A stretch of 64,000 nucleotides of DNA from Gnetum montanum (Eukaryota; Streptophyta; Gnetopsida; Gnetales; Gnetaceae), in NCBI GenBank assembly GCA_015680685.1, contig MNCI01017882.1, positions 229,938 to 293,937 on the forward strand. The letters are read 5' to 3'. The position numbers and the translations under genes are program-made. Position 1 is the stretch's first letter, and each line of letters begins with the position of its first letter. The notes beneath the pieces are model-generated. The model worked only from the letters and a program-made list of their open reading frames with translations, did not search any database and had not been told where the DNA came from. Of this stretch, positions 1 to 10,909 are shown in pieces.

Positions 1-2160
1 TAATGGTTCTGGTCAATATCTTAGTAATCTCCCTATTAGTAACCTCGGCTTGATCATTTTCTTGGGGGTGGTATGATGTAGTCAATTTGTGCCTAACCCC
101 TAAGTGTTGCATTAACTTCTAAAAAGTTACACCTATAAAGTGTGTACCATTATCAGAGATAAGTGCACGTGACACACGAAACTTGTTGACGAATTGTTGT
201 TGGACAAATCATGCAGCTATAGATGAGGTGCAATCTTTAATAGCAGCTGCTTCAACCCATTTTGTTAAGTAGTCTAAGGTAACTATGATGTAAGCTTTTC
301 CATTGGACATTGGTGTAATGTCCCCCATGAAATCGATTCCCTAAATGTTGAAGGGTTCTAATAGTTAAATCCATTGTTGCAGATCCTCTATTCTAGTAGT
401 CATTCCCCCATCACGTTGATAGCACTCACAAGATTGGAAAAATTGATGGGTGTCCTAGAATAAGGTAGGCCAATAGTACCTTGCAAGCAGGATCTTAATA
501 GTTGTTCATATCCCAGCATAGTGATCCCCACAAGAGTCCTCATGAGCATCTTGGAGAACTCTCAGTGGATCTCTATTAGGAACACACCATCGAACCAAGC
601 CATCGGGACATACTTTGTAAAGTTGTCCATTGATTTCCATAAAGTACTTAGCTCTATGAAGAAACTGTTGTTTCTTCTTAAGGTCTAAATCTTGTGGTGT
701 TTTTTGGGTAAGGAGATAGGTCAGAATGCTACTATACCAATTTGTCTCTATGGGTGATGGATTATTCACTACACCGGCAAAAAGGAACTCATCAGGGAAG
801 TGATCAAAAATAGGATACTTGTCCTCTTTGCTATCCCAATGCAACCGAGATAAATGATTGGCAACTATGTTCTCGGTGCCTTTATGATCGATCATTGTTA
901 GATCGAGCTCTTGTAGGATTACCAACCATCATATAATACGGGGGCTTACCATTGGCTTATTTATGAGGAATCTGATGGCACTATGATCTGTGTGTATGAA
1001 TACTTTGTATCCTAATACATAGTGCCTAAATTTTTCTAGTGTAAACACTATAGCCATTAATTCTTTTTCTGTAGTAGTGTAGTTAAGTTGTGCACCATCT
1101 ATACTTCTACTTGCACAGTGGATGTAATAAGGATGTTTTTAATCATCTAACTATGTAAGTACAGCTCCTAAGGCATAGTTGGATGCATTAGTCATGACAT
1201 GAAATGATTTGAACCAGTCAGGAGCTTGTAGAATGGGTGTTTCTACTAGCGTTTGCTTTAAAGTTTAGAAGGCTAGTTTGCATTCCCTAGTCCACTCGAA
1301 GGGTACGTCCTTTTGTGTTAACTCTACCAATGGTTTGGCAACCTTCAAAAAGTTCTCTATGAATCTCCTATAATAGTTAGTGTATCCAAGGAATGATCAA
1401 ATGTCTTTAATAGTTTCTAGTTGACGAGTGATTCCTTGGATGACTTTGATTTTCTCTGGGTCTACCTCTATCCCTGCATGTGAAATTTTATGCCCAAGTA
1501 CTATGCCTTCTTGGACCATCAAGTGGATTTTTTTGCTAGTTGAGCCTTAGATTAATCTCTACAGATCTTTTCAGCACTTTCTCTAACCAGTCCAAGGCTT
1601 GATCAAAACTTGCTTCATATGTAGAGAAGTCATCCATAAAGACTTCCACACCATTTCTTATTTGCTACTGCAATATGCTTGGAATTAAGCATTGAAATGT
1701 GGCATGGGCATTGCACAAGCCAAACGATATTTTTTTATATGCAAATGTTCCCCAAGGACTAGTGAACATAGTTTTGGCTTGGTCTTCTAGGGCTATTTGT
1801 ATTTGGTTATATCCGCTATAGCCATCCAAAAAACTATAATAGCAATGCCCTGCGATTGTGTCTAAGACTTGGTTAAAAAATGACAATGGAAAGTGATCCT
1901 TAAATTTTGCCATATTTAGTAGCCTAAAATCTATGCACATCCTTCATTTGCCTCTCTTTTTAGGCACGATTACTAAGGGGCTAACCCATTCGCTATCAAC
2001 AATGGGGTATATGACCCAACGTTTAGAAGTTGTTTGATTTCTTCTTTTACTACTTGCTTCAAATTTGGGTTCAATTTCCTCTATGGTTGTTTTTGAGGCT
2101 TCATGGAGGAGTCAGTGTAAATCCTATGCTGACATATCCTAGGATCTATTCTAGTTAATT
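1..2160 (-). pseudogene. pol: Element D pol: RT, RNase H and integrase (decayed)
   Basis: RT lies at about 1330-2160: the palm is readable at 1665-1940 (FLDGYSGYNQIQIALEDQ, FTSPWGTFAY) and the catalytic box reads VFMDDFSTY just left of it. RNase H follows at about 900-1300, ending near ANHLSRLHW. The integrase zinc-finger region is at about 400-700 and the catalytic core from about 500 to the window start, with GIDFM, SDNGTHF and a terminal HP..ND.AEVTNREI block. Stops interrupt it at several points (for example in the region after FMDD), so no polyprotein could be made. The segment 506-925 is the longest open stretch. Identification as Ty3/gypsy pol is firm; exact domain edges are approximate. 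Confidence 0.9.
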
Positions 2161-2563
2161 CTGGATATGACCAAGTGAAGGCTTTTGACCACTTGTTTAT
2201 TACCTTAAGCAGACTTTATTTTTGTTGTAGGGAAAGTATTACGTTGATGATTACCAGTTTTCTATTCTTAAGGAACATGTATTCCATACTAGTGGGCAAT
2301 GGTTTTAGCTCCAGGGGCTCTTGTTTAAATTTCTTGGGAATTTGCAACTTCCCCTAGTTGATGTTTTCTAAGTTAGGATTGGGAAGTTAGTGGTGGACTT
2401 GCTCTAATGCATCAATGTTATCTATATATGTGCAAGTCAAACCCTCAGTTAGTTCCATGCATAGAAGTGAGCTACTTTCTTGATCAGCTATCAGCTACTT
2501 GGTGTCTTCTTATCTTGTGGCTACTGCATACAGGCACCTTTATATGTTGATCGTTTTTGCACA

Positions 2564-3187
2564 CTAATTGCATGCAGGAAATGTTAAACTTTGCACAACC
2601 CATGATCTCTGCACACAATTGCACCCTGTGTCACTGTATGCGATGCATGGAACCTTCTTCTTTTTGATATTTCCAAAAGTGTTTTCCTTAGATATTTCTA
2701 AGGAAAGATCGTAGATACCTAGGTGCACATTGATAGTGCTTAGCCATGCCCTTCCCATTATGATTGGGAAGTCCCCCTTACTGTTATTCACTTGGATCAC
2801 TAGGAAGTTAGCTGGATACGACCATCCACAAACAGTGGTAACAATGTCCTCCACTAATCCCAAGGGGATGGTGATGGATTGGTTGGCTAACTCTAAACAG
2901 ACATTGCTCTTTTTCAACGGGGGTAGGTTCCAGGACTTATACATTTCTTAGGATAATAGGTTGACACCAAAACCTGAATTCAAAAGAGCTTTGCATGGCT
3001 GATTCCTAGCGATTTGTAGATAGATTAGGGGACTCCCAGGATCAGAGAATTTCCTAGGAAGGTGACCAACTTTGATCCAATCAGTAATGGCATGTGTTAA
3101 CATGACCGTATGCATTGAATGTGGTGTTAAGTTCAAAGGGGGCTCTGAAGCTTTATTTGATATGGAGACGTCCAAAGACTCAACCAC
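2564..3187 (-). pseudogene. Element D aspartic protease region
   Basis: Two open pieces (2948-3187, then 2564-2944) read as a retropepsin-like region of Athila/Tat elements. A lead-in GSPLIYLQIA is followed by the active-site loop, here CKALLNSGFGVNLLS, then LANQSITIPLGLVEDI and a late FPIIMGRAWLSTI block that matches the flap/ILG-type motif. The expected active-site triplet is D-S/T-G; here the aspartate codon reads asparagine (N-S-G), so even the intact part would be catalytically dead. A stop separates the two pieces directly after the loop. Same layout as the protease regions of C and E. Confidence 0.85.
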
Positions 3188-3299
3188 TTAGGGTTACAAA
3201 GGCTTGGTTGGAATGTTGGTTCTGAAGAAAGAGATTTTCTTTGTATAGTTGTCAGAACCAATAGTAGGTTGAGGACTAACAACCCTTGTGACATTGCAT

Positions 3300-5644
3300 T
3301 ACTGTGGCTGAGCAGGGAGTTCACCTTGCATTGCTGGAGCAGGTGGTAATGGAGCTATTGGTGGGAGAGATGCAACCAGATTGGAAGGATGGTATACTTG
3401 TGGAATGTCACCCTTAGGAGAGGAAGTCCTATAGTACTCACAGGCTTGGTAGTGATGTTGGGGGGGTAATGTGACCAACAGAGTCATGTGGAGAGATTAG
3501 ATGTTGCACGTAGTATCCATATGGGTCAGGTTGCCGGTAAGGATGTTGTTGCCTTGGCAGTGGCATTCCCCATGATTGTGGGTGCTGCCACTATTGATGT
3601 TGCTTCATTGGTTGTGGTGGAGTTCCACTTGGATAATACGTTAAAGGTTGGTGAAACTGCCTTGGGTTACCTTGGGGATAATATAATCGTCAGGATGTTT
3701 GCTGCTTGTTTAAACGTGGATTAAGTGCATACATCCTAAAATCCTGTAAATGTGAGATTACAAGACAACAACCCTTAGGATGGTCATATTGATAGATATC
3801 ACATCCACTATCATCATCCATAGTTGAGTCCACAACCTCTTCAATAATAGCAACTCTACCCTTACCCTTGTTATGTGCATTTTTTGCTTCTCTCTTTTTC
3901 CTTTTGTCATGGTCACTACCTCACTCCCTAGACTCCTCTACTACTTTGAGCATAGTTTGAAACCTACTATCAAGGGAGTCCCACATTTGATCTACCTTTT
4001 TCAATACTTTTGATGCTAACTTTTGAATAGGCAAGGTTTTCCTATTCACCATCTCTTTGAGTGGTGACTCTTCCTCATCCTCACAAAATCTTACTCCCTT
4101 CTTTCGGAGGGAAGGATCTTAGTTGTATTCTTCTGCACTCTCTCTTTTTCGTAGCTCACCTTCTTCTTTAGCTACTTGCTCCAACATTTTTTGAATTTGA
4201 TGGAACCTAAGCTCAGATAACCTTCCTTGGGCATAAGTCCCAAGGGTCCTTCTTGTTTCATGCCTAAGCCCATCTACTAGATGGCATAGTTAATCTTACT
4301 GTGAATAACCATGGCTAGGATAATCGTGTAAGAGTGCATAATAGCAACCCATGGTAGCATCCAAGGGTTCATGATTTCCTTGTTTCCATCCTTGGATTTG
4401 CTTTTGCTGGGTTAGATACCTGGGAGTACGTGTGGTACTTATCGTTGAACAGTTCTAACATCGTACTCCACCTACGAATGGATTTTGGTTCTAAGGACTG
4501 GTACCAGCTTTCAACTTCTTTTATTAGTGTTTGTGGGAACAACTTAAGCTTTTGCCACTCATTTTCTATGTTTTTCAAGGCACACGCATCATGAAATTCT
4601 TGTAAGTGATTTTGAGGATTAGCATTATATCCCCCTTCAAATCGTGGGATGTTATTCATGTCTAGCCTCTTGATCCTACTATCTTTTGGGTGCCTTGTTG
4701 GAACTCTCATAGCCTTAGTTATATCTAGCATTATTCATGTGGTGAGTAGGGGTTCATCATGATCATCTCGTTCGTAGTGTTTATGGTGTCTACGCGGTTC
4801 CCTACTCTCCCTTCTTCTATGGCATGATTTCCTAGAGTTTCCTCATCCTTTGTCTTGGTTGTTTCATTTGTGACTTCCACTTTGTTTGCCCTTATCCTCA
4901 TGATCTATTTCTCTATGGCTACATCTAGACATGGAAGGAGAGGATGAAGGAGATGATGGAGGTGAAGAAGAAGAAGAACCGCCATCATGACTGTGTCTGC
5001 TACCTTCTCTTCAGTGGTCTCTCCCTCAATCGTGATTGTGATCAGAATGCCCACCTTTGTCATGTGCCCCTATTCCTTTTTCGTATTCTTTGTGTCTGTT
5101 GGTATCAGCACCTAGGTTGTGAATAGTAGAATGAAGGTTCTGAAACACAACCCCTTGGCCAAAGTCAAGGGAAGGAACATCATTATGTGGGTGACTACCT
5201 GAGGCAGGTTCATCACCCTCAATTTCACTTAAAACGTGTGGGGCATCCTTAGACGATTTTACCTTTAAGGAATTATGGTGTCTCTCCTATTACAAGTCCC
5301 TTTGATGTTACACTTCAGTGGGATGATAGTCTCTTGAATCATAGTCCTGTGCAATGTACTTTGCATGTAAGTGTTGCATGCCTATTCATGTGAGAGCATG
5401 AAGAAGCATACTTGGGATTGAACAGTTGGGAGGTAACACTATGTTACCTTCCAAGTCACATCAATGCAACTGCTAATCTTGGTGGAGAATAAAGGTGAAG
5501 TCAGGTACATATTCATCAGGATGAACATATACCACATGAAATTGTTAAGGAACTGGCAGGTCAACGTCATGTGTAACTTGCTGCCGATTGCCTCTTGTGT
5601 TAGTCCTAGGTGGTGAAGTGCTTTTGTGCAAAAGAAGAAGACAT
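3300..5644 (-). pseudogene. gag: Element D gag (decayed)
   Basis: The start is set at 5644 (ATG of an M-S-S-S N-terminus shared with the gag starts of E at 19094 and C at 38840). The best preserved part, 4369-4731, holds the core of plant Athila/Tat Gag: LDMNNIPRFEGGYNANPQNH, LQEFHDACALKNIENEW, KLKLFPQTL and EVESWYQSLEPKSIRRWSTM. Upstream is a serine/arginine/histidine-rich stretch; downstream is a proline- and histidine-rich tail to about 3300. Several stops and frame changes break it. Gag would package the element RNA in cytoplasmic particles. High confidence in identity, low in the exact end. Confidence 0.85.
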
Positions 5645-5757
5645 TTTATCTTGTTCAGTGTGCAATGTGCTATTATCTTTTTCTTAACCAACCCTAAGGA
5701 TTCATTCCAATGATGTGAATGATTTCCTAAGTTCTACTTAGCACACAAACAACTAAG

Positions 5758-5775
5758 TCCCTGGCAACAACGTCA
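5758..5775 (-). other. Element D primer-binding site (tRNA-Asp type)
   Basis: On the minus strand it reads TGACGTTGTTGCCAGGGA, directly inside the 5' LTR. This differs at a few bases from the complement of the plant tRNA-Asp 3' end (TGGCGCCGTTGCCGGGGA); most differences are C-to-T or G-to-A changes, as expected in methylated old DNA. Confidence 0.8.
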
Positions 5776-5776
5776 A

Positions 5777-6100
5777 TGATGAGTGACGAGGTACCCCTAC
5801 TCTCAACCATACGAATACGAGCATTTCACACACAATCTAATCAAATTCCAAGGACTAAGTGCCTATGCACCTATGTGGAACAATAATGGGTTGATTAATC
5901 ATTGTCTTCCCAAACTTGTATTTCATGGTTGTATGGTTAAGTAAGCTTGGGGCATATGATTTTTATGGCTTTTATGTGTTTTTTATCCTACGCTAATAAG
6001 GAGGGAAGAGAGAATTAACTAACTAATCTGATTTAACTAAGTTCTAAGTACTCCTAACACTAGTATCCATTCCCACTTTCTGTACACATCCTGAACTAGT
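5777..6100 (-). repeat. Element D 5' LTR, truncated
   Basis: Starts with TGATGAG and aligns by eye with the LTR of element C (39005-39859) through the shared 'CACATCCTGAACT' block near 6085-6097. The alignment then stops and copia integrase sequence follows. Roughly the outer 500 bp of the LTR (R and U3) are missing. Confidence 0.85.
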
Positions 6101-6922
6101 GGTTTGATGAATTATCCCATTTTTCTTGCAAAATTCATCAAATTCATTTGATAAAAATTCATCACCACAATCTGTCCAAAATTTTTAAATTATTTTGCCA
6201 CTTTGTTTTTCTACTTCCACCTTGAATTGTTTAAAATAACCCAATGTTTGATCTTTTAATTTAAGAAAATATCCCTAAGAAAATCTTGAAAAATCATCCA
6301 CTATTATCAACATATATTGGCTTTTACTTAGGCTTAATGTTTGCATGGGACCACATAAATCCATATGAACTAGATCTAATTTTTCTTGAGATCTATGTTT
6401 TTTCATAGGAAATGAAAATCTTGTAATTTTTCCTAGTTGACATTTGCCACAATCATGATTATTTGGCAAAGAAAATTTTGGCATACCTCTTACAGTTTCT
6501 CCTTTTTTCATGTAGTCCATTGAGCCAAAGTTGACATGTCCTAACCAAGCATGCCATAACCATGCTATGTCTTCTATGACAGTCAGACAATGAACATCTT
6601 TTTGCATTTGTAAATTGTACATCTGATTCTTGCTAACAGGGATAATGACAATACCATTATCCTCATTAGCCTTAGATATTTTACAAACATATTTTTCAAA
6701 TTCAACATGATCCCCATTGTGACATAATGACCCCACAATTAATAAATTCTTTAAAAGATCTGAAACAAAATAGATCTCAAAAATAATATATTTGTTACCT
6801 TGAGTTGTTGTGAAGGCAAGCGATGCAATCCCAGTAGTGGTTAGCTTCTTTCTATTACCTATAGTTACCTTTTAATCATATTTTTCTAAACTTGAGAATA
6901 ATTTCTTGTTCCCTATCATGTG
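6101..6922 (-). pseudogene. pol: Ty1/copia integrase region (copia piece 4 of 4)
   Basis: The open stretch 6275-6736 holds a gag-pre-integrase/zinc finger region (LWHAWLGHVNFGSMDYMKKG, CGKCQLGK) and the start of the integrase core (DLVHMDLCGPM, IIVDDFSRFS). The right part, to 6922, carries the segment just after the protease active site. The left part runs to an IIHQT-type motif at about 6105 and is then replaced by element D LTR. RT and RNase H of this copia element are absent. Its upstream coding part continues at 20718-20196 on the same strand, across element E. Identity is firm. Confidence 0.92.
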
Positions 6923-6927
6923 ATTGG

Positions 6928-7883
6928 TAATGAGTGGTGAAGGTGTCCCTACGCCCAACCATACAAATCATGAAGGGTTCACTTGTGATCCAGTTGAATT
7001 ATGTGGACTCTCTAGTTTTTGGTACACTAGTCTTCTAAGAAGTGAACCTTGCCCTAAGGTTGTTCATTTTCTTCCCAATTACACTTGTGATGCTCATGGT
7101 ATGGTTAAGTGTAATCAAGGCATATGATTTTTATTGTTTTGTGTTTTATGGTTTTGGTGCTTAAAGAGAAAGATGGAGTAAATTGAGAACTAATTTAATT
7201 TAACTATTTTATTGATTTCTAACTAGTCCTAACATAAGCATTTGGTCTTACTTTCTATACACATCCTAAACCTACATATCCACTATTGGGTTACCAAGTG
7301 CTACGCTACTAGGCACACTAAGTAATAACGTTTTTGGGATTACCAAGTGAATACGTGGATATGCTCGAAGTAGTCATACTTATGTATTTAATCTATCTAG
7401 CTCATCTTGCTTAAGTACTTAATTATCTTAATTACTAGAAAACATTGAATAAATAACTGAAAGCATTAAATACATGAATAAAATATCTTAAGCTATCCAA
7501 AATGTTGCCAGGTTTATCAAGAAGCTTGTCTTTATTACCGTACACATTGGTGTGGTTCAAGTACAACAGTGCTTGAATAAAGATCTGTACACTTAATTAC
7601 TCTTATTGCAGGCACTTGGAAAAGTATTCTAACTTTTGAATGTAAAAATTGCAAGAGTTCAGCTACTACTATCACTTGAATCACCATAAACATGGTTGGG
7701 AGCTTGTATTTATAGTTTTTGTAATAGTACTGCATTGACAGGGCCCCATAGATGTAGCAAACACTACATCAACATGGCTTGTTGATGGGGCAACATCATG
7801 TGAATAGGACCCCATCAATGGGGGCTTGTTGACAAGGCCACATCAATGGGGGCCCATCAACATGACACTTTAACACTTCATCA
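6928..7883 (-). repeat. Element E 3' LTR
   Basis: 956 bp. Its left edge reads TAATGAGTGG where relatives have TGATGAGTGG, so the terminal dinucleotide of the element has mutated. The right edge ends TTCATCA and is followed by the purine tract. U3 contains several copies of GGGCCCCAT / CATCAATGGGG-type motifs (about 7740-7860) and a TATAAATA box on the minus strand (plus positions 7707-7714). The R/U5 half resembles the LTRs of C; the U3 half does not. Confidence 0.9.
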
Positions 7884-7897
7884 TACCCCCATGACTG
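7884..7897 (-). other. Element E polypurine tract
   Basis: Minus strand CAGTCATGGGGGTA next to the 3' LTR. The same CATGGGGG core lies at the equivalent place in A, B and C. It would prime plus-strand DNA synthesis. Confidence 0.75.
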
Positions 7898-8119
7898 AAT
7901 GAAAACTTGTTTTTGAGTTCTTTTACAAAATTAGGAAGGTATGAGATTATTGACTCATTCTTAACAAAACAAACTGAGTTTTCAAAACTGAGTGCTCGAG
8001 TGTACAAATCAACTAATTACCAAAACTGTGGTGTTCATGACACAAAATTGAACACCATGACATGACTACAAAAAAATTGGATAGCACATCCTCTAATGAC
8101 ATGAAGATGGTGGAGAAGA

Positions 8120-10909
8120 TCAAATAGTCCTAGGTAGTAGAGGCTCATAAGGTTCTAAAGGATCTTCATGGGCTTTAGGCATGTGCGGTAGCTAAGGTGG
8201 TTGTGGCATCTTGTTGCAGCTGCAACCTCTAGTGGAAGGTGAAAGGCATCAAGTAATGCCTTCATTTTCTCCTCCTTACTCTAGGGAACATCTCCTTTAC
8301 ATTGAAAAACTAGGTAGAAAACTATTTGTGTTTGATGTCAAATGCCTTGAATGCATTCTACAGCTTTGAGTAGTTGTTCATTGTCCTGACCAAGTTCTTG
8401 ACAATCGATCATTGATCAATGAATCGTGCCTTGAGAACTTTGAGTTTAGTGTTTTCCACTGCAAGCTTTTTCTTGGTGTCCTTGTGATGCTTAAACTCAG
8501 CCTTGTAAAATGGGCATGAGCTAGCCACCTACTTCTCTAATTTAGAACATAGCCATTTGGTAGTCAACATGGCCAAATTTGCATAACAGTGATTGGCAAG
8601 CTCCATATACTCTATCATCTCTTCAATCTATAGCTCCTTCATGTGGATTTCTACTTTTTTGTAGGCATCTATCCCATCAACAATGGATTGCCACACTTCT
8701 TTTCCTTACTAGAGCTATTGGAGGGTTTCATTTGCTTTCACCTTCGCCAACTAGATGTGTTTTTCATTTACTTCCTTTTGTAGGTTGACTTGTTCTTTGT
8801 AATGGTCCTTGACTATCTCAAATTTGAGAGCCTCTAATTTCCAAGTGGCTACCTCAATCATAGTTTTTTGGTGAAGGGAATAGACCTTCTCCATGGATAG
8901 GTTTCTATTTTCTACTACCAATCTCCTCAATTTTGTGTTTGCATTGGCCAGTTGCTCCTACTGTTGATGGATGACATATGTTAATTGTTGCTTGTGCACA
9001 TAAACATTTTGTAGGTGATGGTTCTCCATGGTAAATTGCATGTTCTCCTAGCAAGTCTAATCCAAGGCCTTCTGAATTTTATGTTGTGTGGCCTCTACCA
9101 AGGATCAGTAGAACACTACCATCTCCATTGCACCCTCAACCCCTTTTAGTTTGGCATGAAGCTATTTCATAGCTTCATCTCTTGTTAGTGCTAGGTTGAA
9201 GAATGCAAGGTAGGCAATCTAGGCTCTTAATTCGGAAACTTTCATAGCCAAGTATTCATTTAGCTCCTTGGTTATTTCAAGTTGCCCCTCCAATATGATG
9301 TTCTTTCCCCTTACCTCAAGAAACTTTGACTAGGTTGCTATAATATTGTCCAAAAGGTCGAAGACATTTGAAAGTGGTTGTTCAAATCCTACCAGTTGGT
9401 CTAGTAGTTCTTCATGTTGTGTTGCATTTATTCTGCCACTTGTGATCCTTGCAAAAATCTACACATCTTTAAATGCAGTGATGTATGGTGTAGATGCCAT
9501 AGGTACATTAAGTGTTTTGGTAATCTAGTCAGCGACCACTTCTGTTATAGTCTCCTACCCCTGGTGTTGCATCACCAAAACTATTGCCCCATCATCCTCC
9601 TCCAAGCACACTAAGAGGGTCACAGTGTTCCCAAAGATTTTGTGGAGTGGCTATTATTTTATGAAAGATACTATGACCTATTTGGCACTCGAATTTGACC
9701 TCATGAGTAGCTACATTTTGTGGGTTGAGAAGATAGATCCACCTCTACCCATCAAATTGATTGTTCAGGCCACCTCATTTTGGTGGCTCATTACTGATCT
9801 GTAGATGGATGGATCCATGCCACTTGTTATTGGTCATTGCTCTTGTTCACTCAAGAGCCACTCTTTGTATTCTTGTAACCGTTGGGTAGTTGTAATGATG
9901 TCTGGCATAGTTGTCTAAGTGGCAGGTGAAGGTGGTGGTTGTTACTTCTCTTCTTAGATAGTCATGGCAGGTGTCTTATCCTTCATCATTTCTACGTAGT
10001 TGGTGGCCAAAATAGTCTTGAAAATATCATTGGTATAATGAGCTATTCCTCCCATTTGATAGAGTTTCTTGATGAGGCATGGAAAGGGGAGTGCCTTCCT
10101 TCCATGTTCATTTTCTTTAAAGTGCTTCTCTATCTCTAGATAGATCAACTATGGAAGGTTAATAGGGAATCTTCCACTCAGAGCAGTGCATTCTTGGGTA
10201 GAGAAGCCAATGATTTTGCTTGGCCTCACCATGGGATTGAGGTGAAAGGTCACAATCTTATAGTGAATCCTCTCTACTAGTGTGACCACTGAAAACTCCT
10301 TGCAGTTGACACCATAACACCATTGAACCCATTATTTCTTTATGTTGGGATTTGCCTGCATTAGGATCTTAGAAAGATTTGCCCCTATTTTAGGCAACCC
10401 AAGCTTTATAATAATGGCTTGCACTAAGTAGGACACTAAGATATCCTTGATTTTCACCATTGATTCAAGTTGTCTATTATTCTAGAATAGAAATGTTTCT
10501 TCCCTGTATCACTTCCTTGTGGAAGTGATGATAGGCCACATGGGAGAGGCCTTTAGCTAGTCCTACACTTCTCTTGGTTCATGCTCTAGGAAAGGACAAA
10601 ATTTTAACTCCTAGAGCACTAATTTTTGGACCTCTCTTGATTTGATTTGATTCAACCAAGCCTCTATTAAGGTCACTCAATATTTGTTGGTTGTGTTAGC
10701 ACGTCATCCTGATGGAAATTTTCTATTGCTACTATTGGTTTTGAAATCTGTTTGATAGATTACACCTTTGCCTCCTTCCTAAGAGGACTTGTGGCATGGG
10801 TTGTGAGTGGTTCTTCTTGAAGCTATTCTTGGCTTCTTCTTATTCTAGGCCATTTCTCCCTTGGTTGGAATAATCCTACTTCTTGCGTGTGCTTTCCTTT
10901 TGGTGCCAT
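8120..10909 (-). pseudogene. Element E third ORF: plant transposon-like domain plus coiled coil
   Basis: Starts at an ATG (10909) giving M-A-P-K, as in A (26038) and B (55398), and ends at a TGA at 8120-8122; about 930 codons. The piece at 9954-10148 (KHFKEN, CLIKKLYQMGGIAHYTNDIF) aligns by eye with the intact domain of A at 26409-26981. The C-terminal two thirds is rich in K, E, L and Q and looks like a long coiled coil. It lies between integrase and the 3' LTR in the same sense as gag-pol, the place where Athila elements carry an env-like ORF, but I see no clear signal peptide or membrane segment. The N-terminal part resembles the 'putative plant transposon protein' domain found with plant retroelements; this is from memory and not searched. 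Many stops. Confidence 0.7.

Larger units (their letters stand above)
1..6100 (-). mobile_element. Element D: Ty3/gypsy LTR retrotransposon (Athila/Tat-like), partial
   Basis: Minus-strand gag-PR-RT-RH-INT in normal order from right to left. The left end is outside the window, inside the integrase core. On the right the 5' LTR starts at 5777 and is cut at about 6100, where copia integrase sequence begins. The primer site 5758-5775 resembles the 3' end of plant tRNA-Asp, as in Athila/Tat elements. All ORFs carry stops or frameshifts, so it is a relic. D is related to C and E by gag and pol similarity. Confidence 0.9.

Noticed and set aside
2175-2357. Plus-strand ORF of 60 codons
   Set aside because: It lies over the minus-strand RT/protease region of element D and encodes no recognisable domain; the same holds for the plus-strand ORFs at 3488, 6924, 8579, 17136, 19241, 33722, 36700 and 38231.
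8120-10909. Third ORF as an envelope gene
   Set aside because: The position fits Athila env-like ORFs, but no signal peptide, membrane span or cleavage site could be seen in A, B or E.
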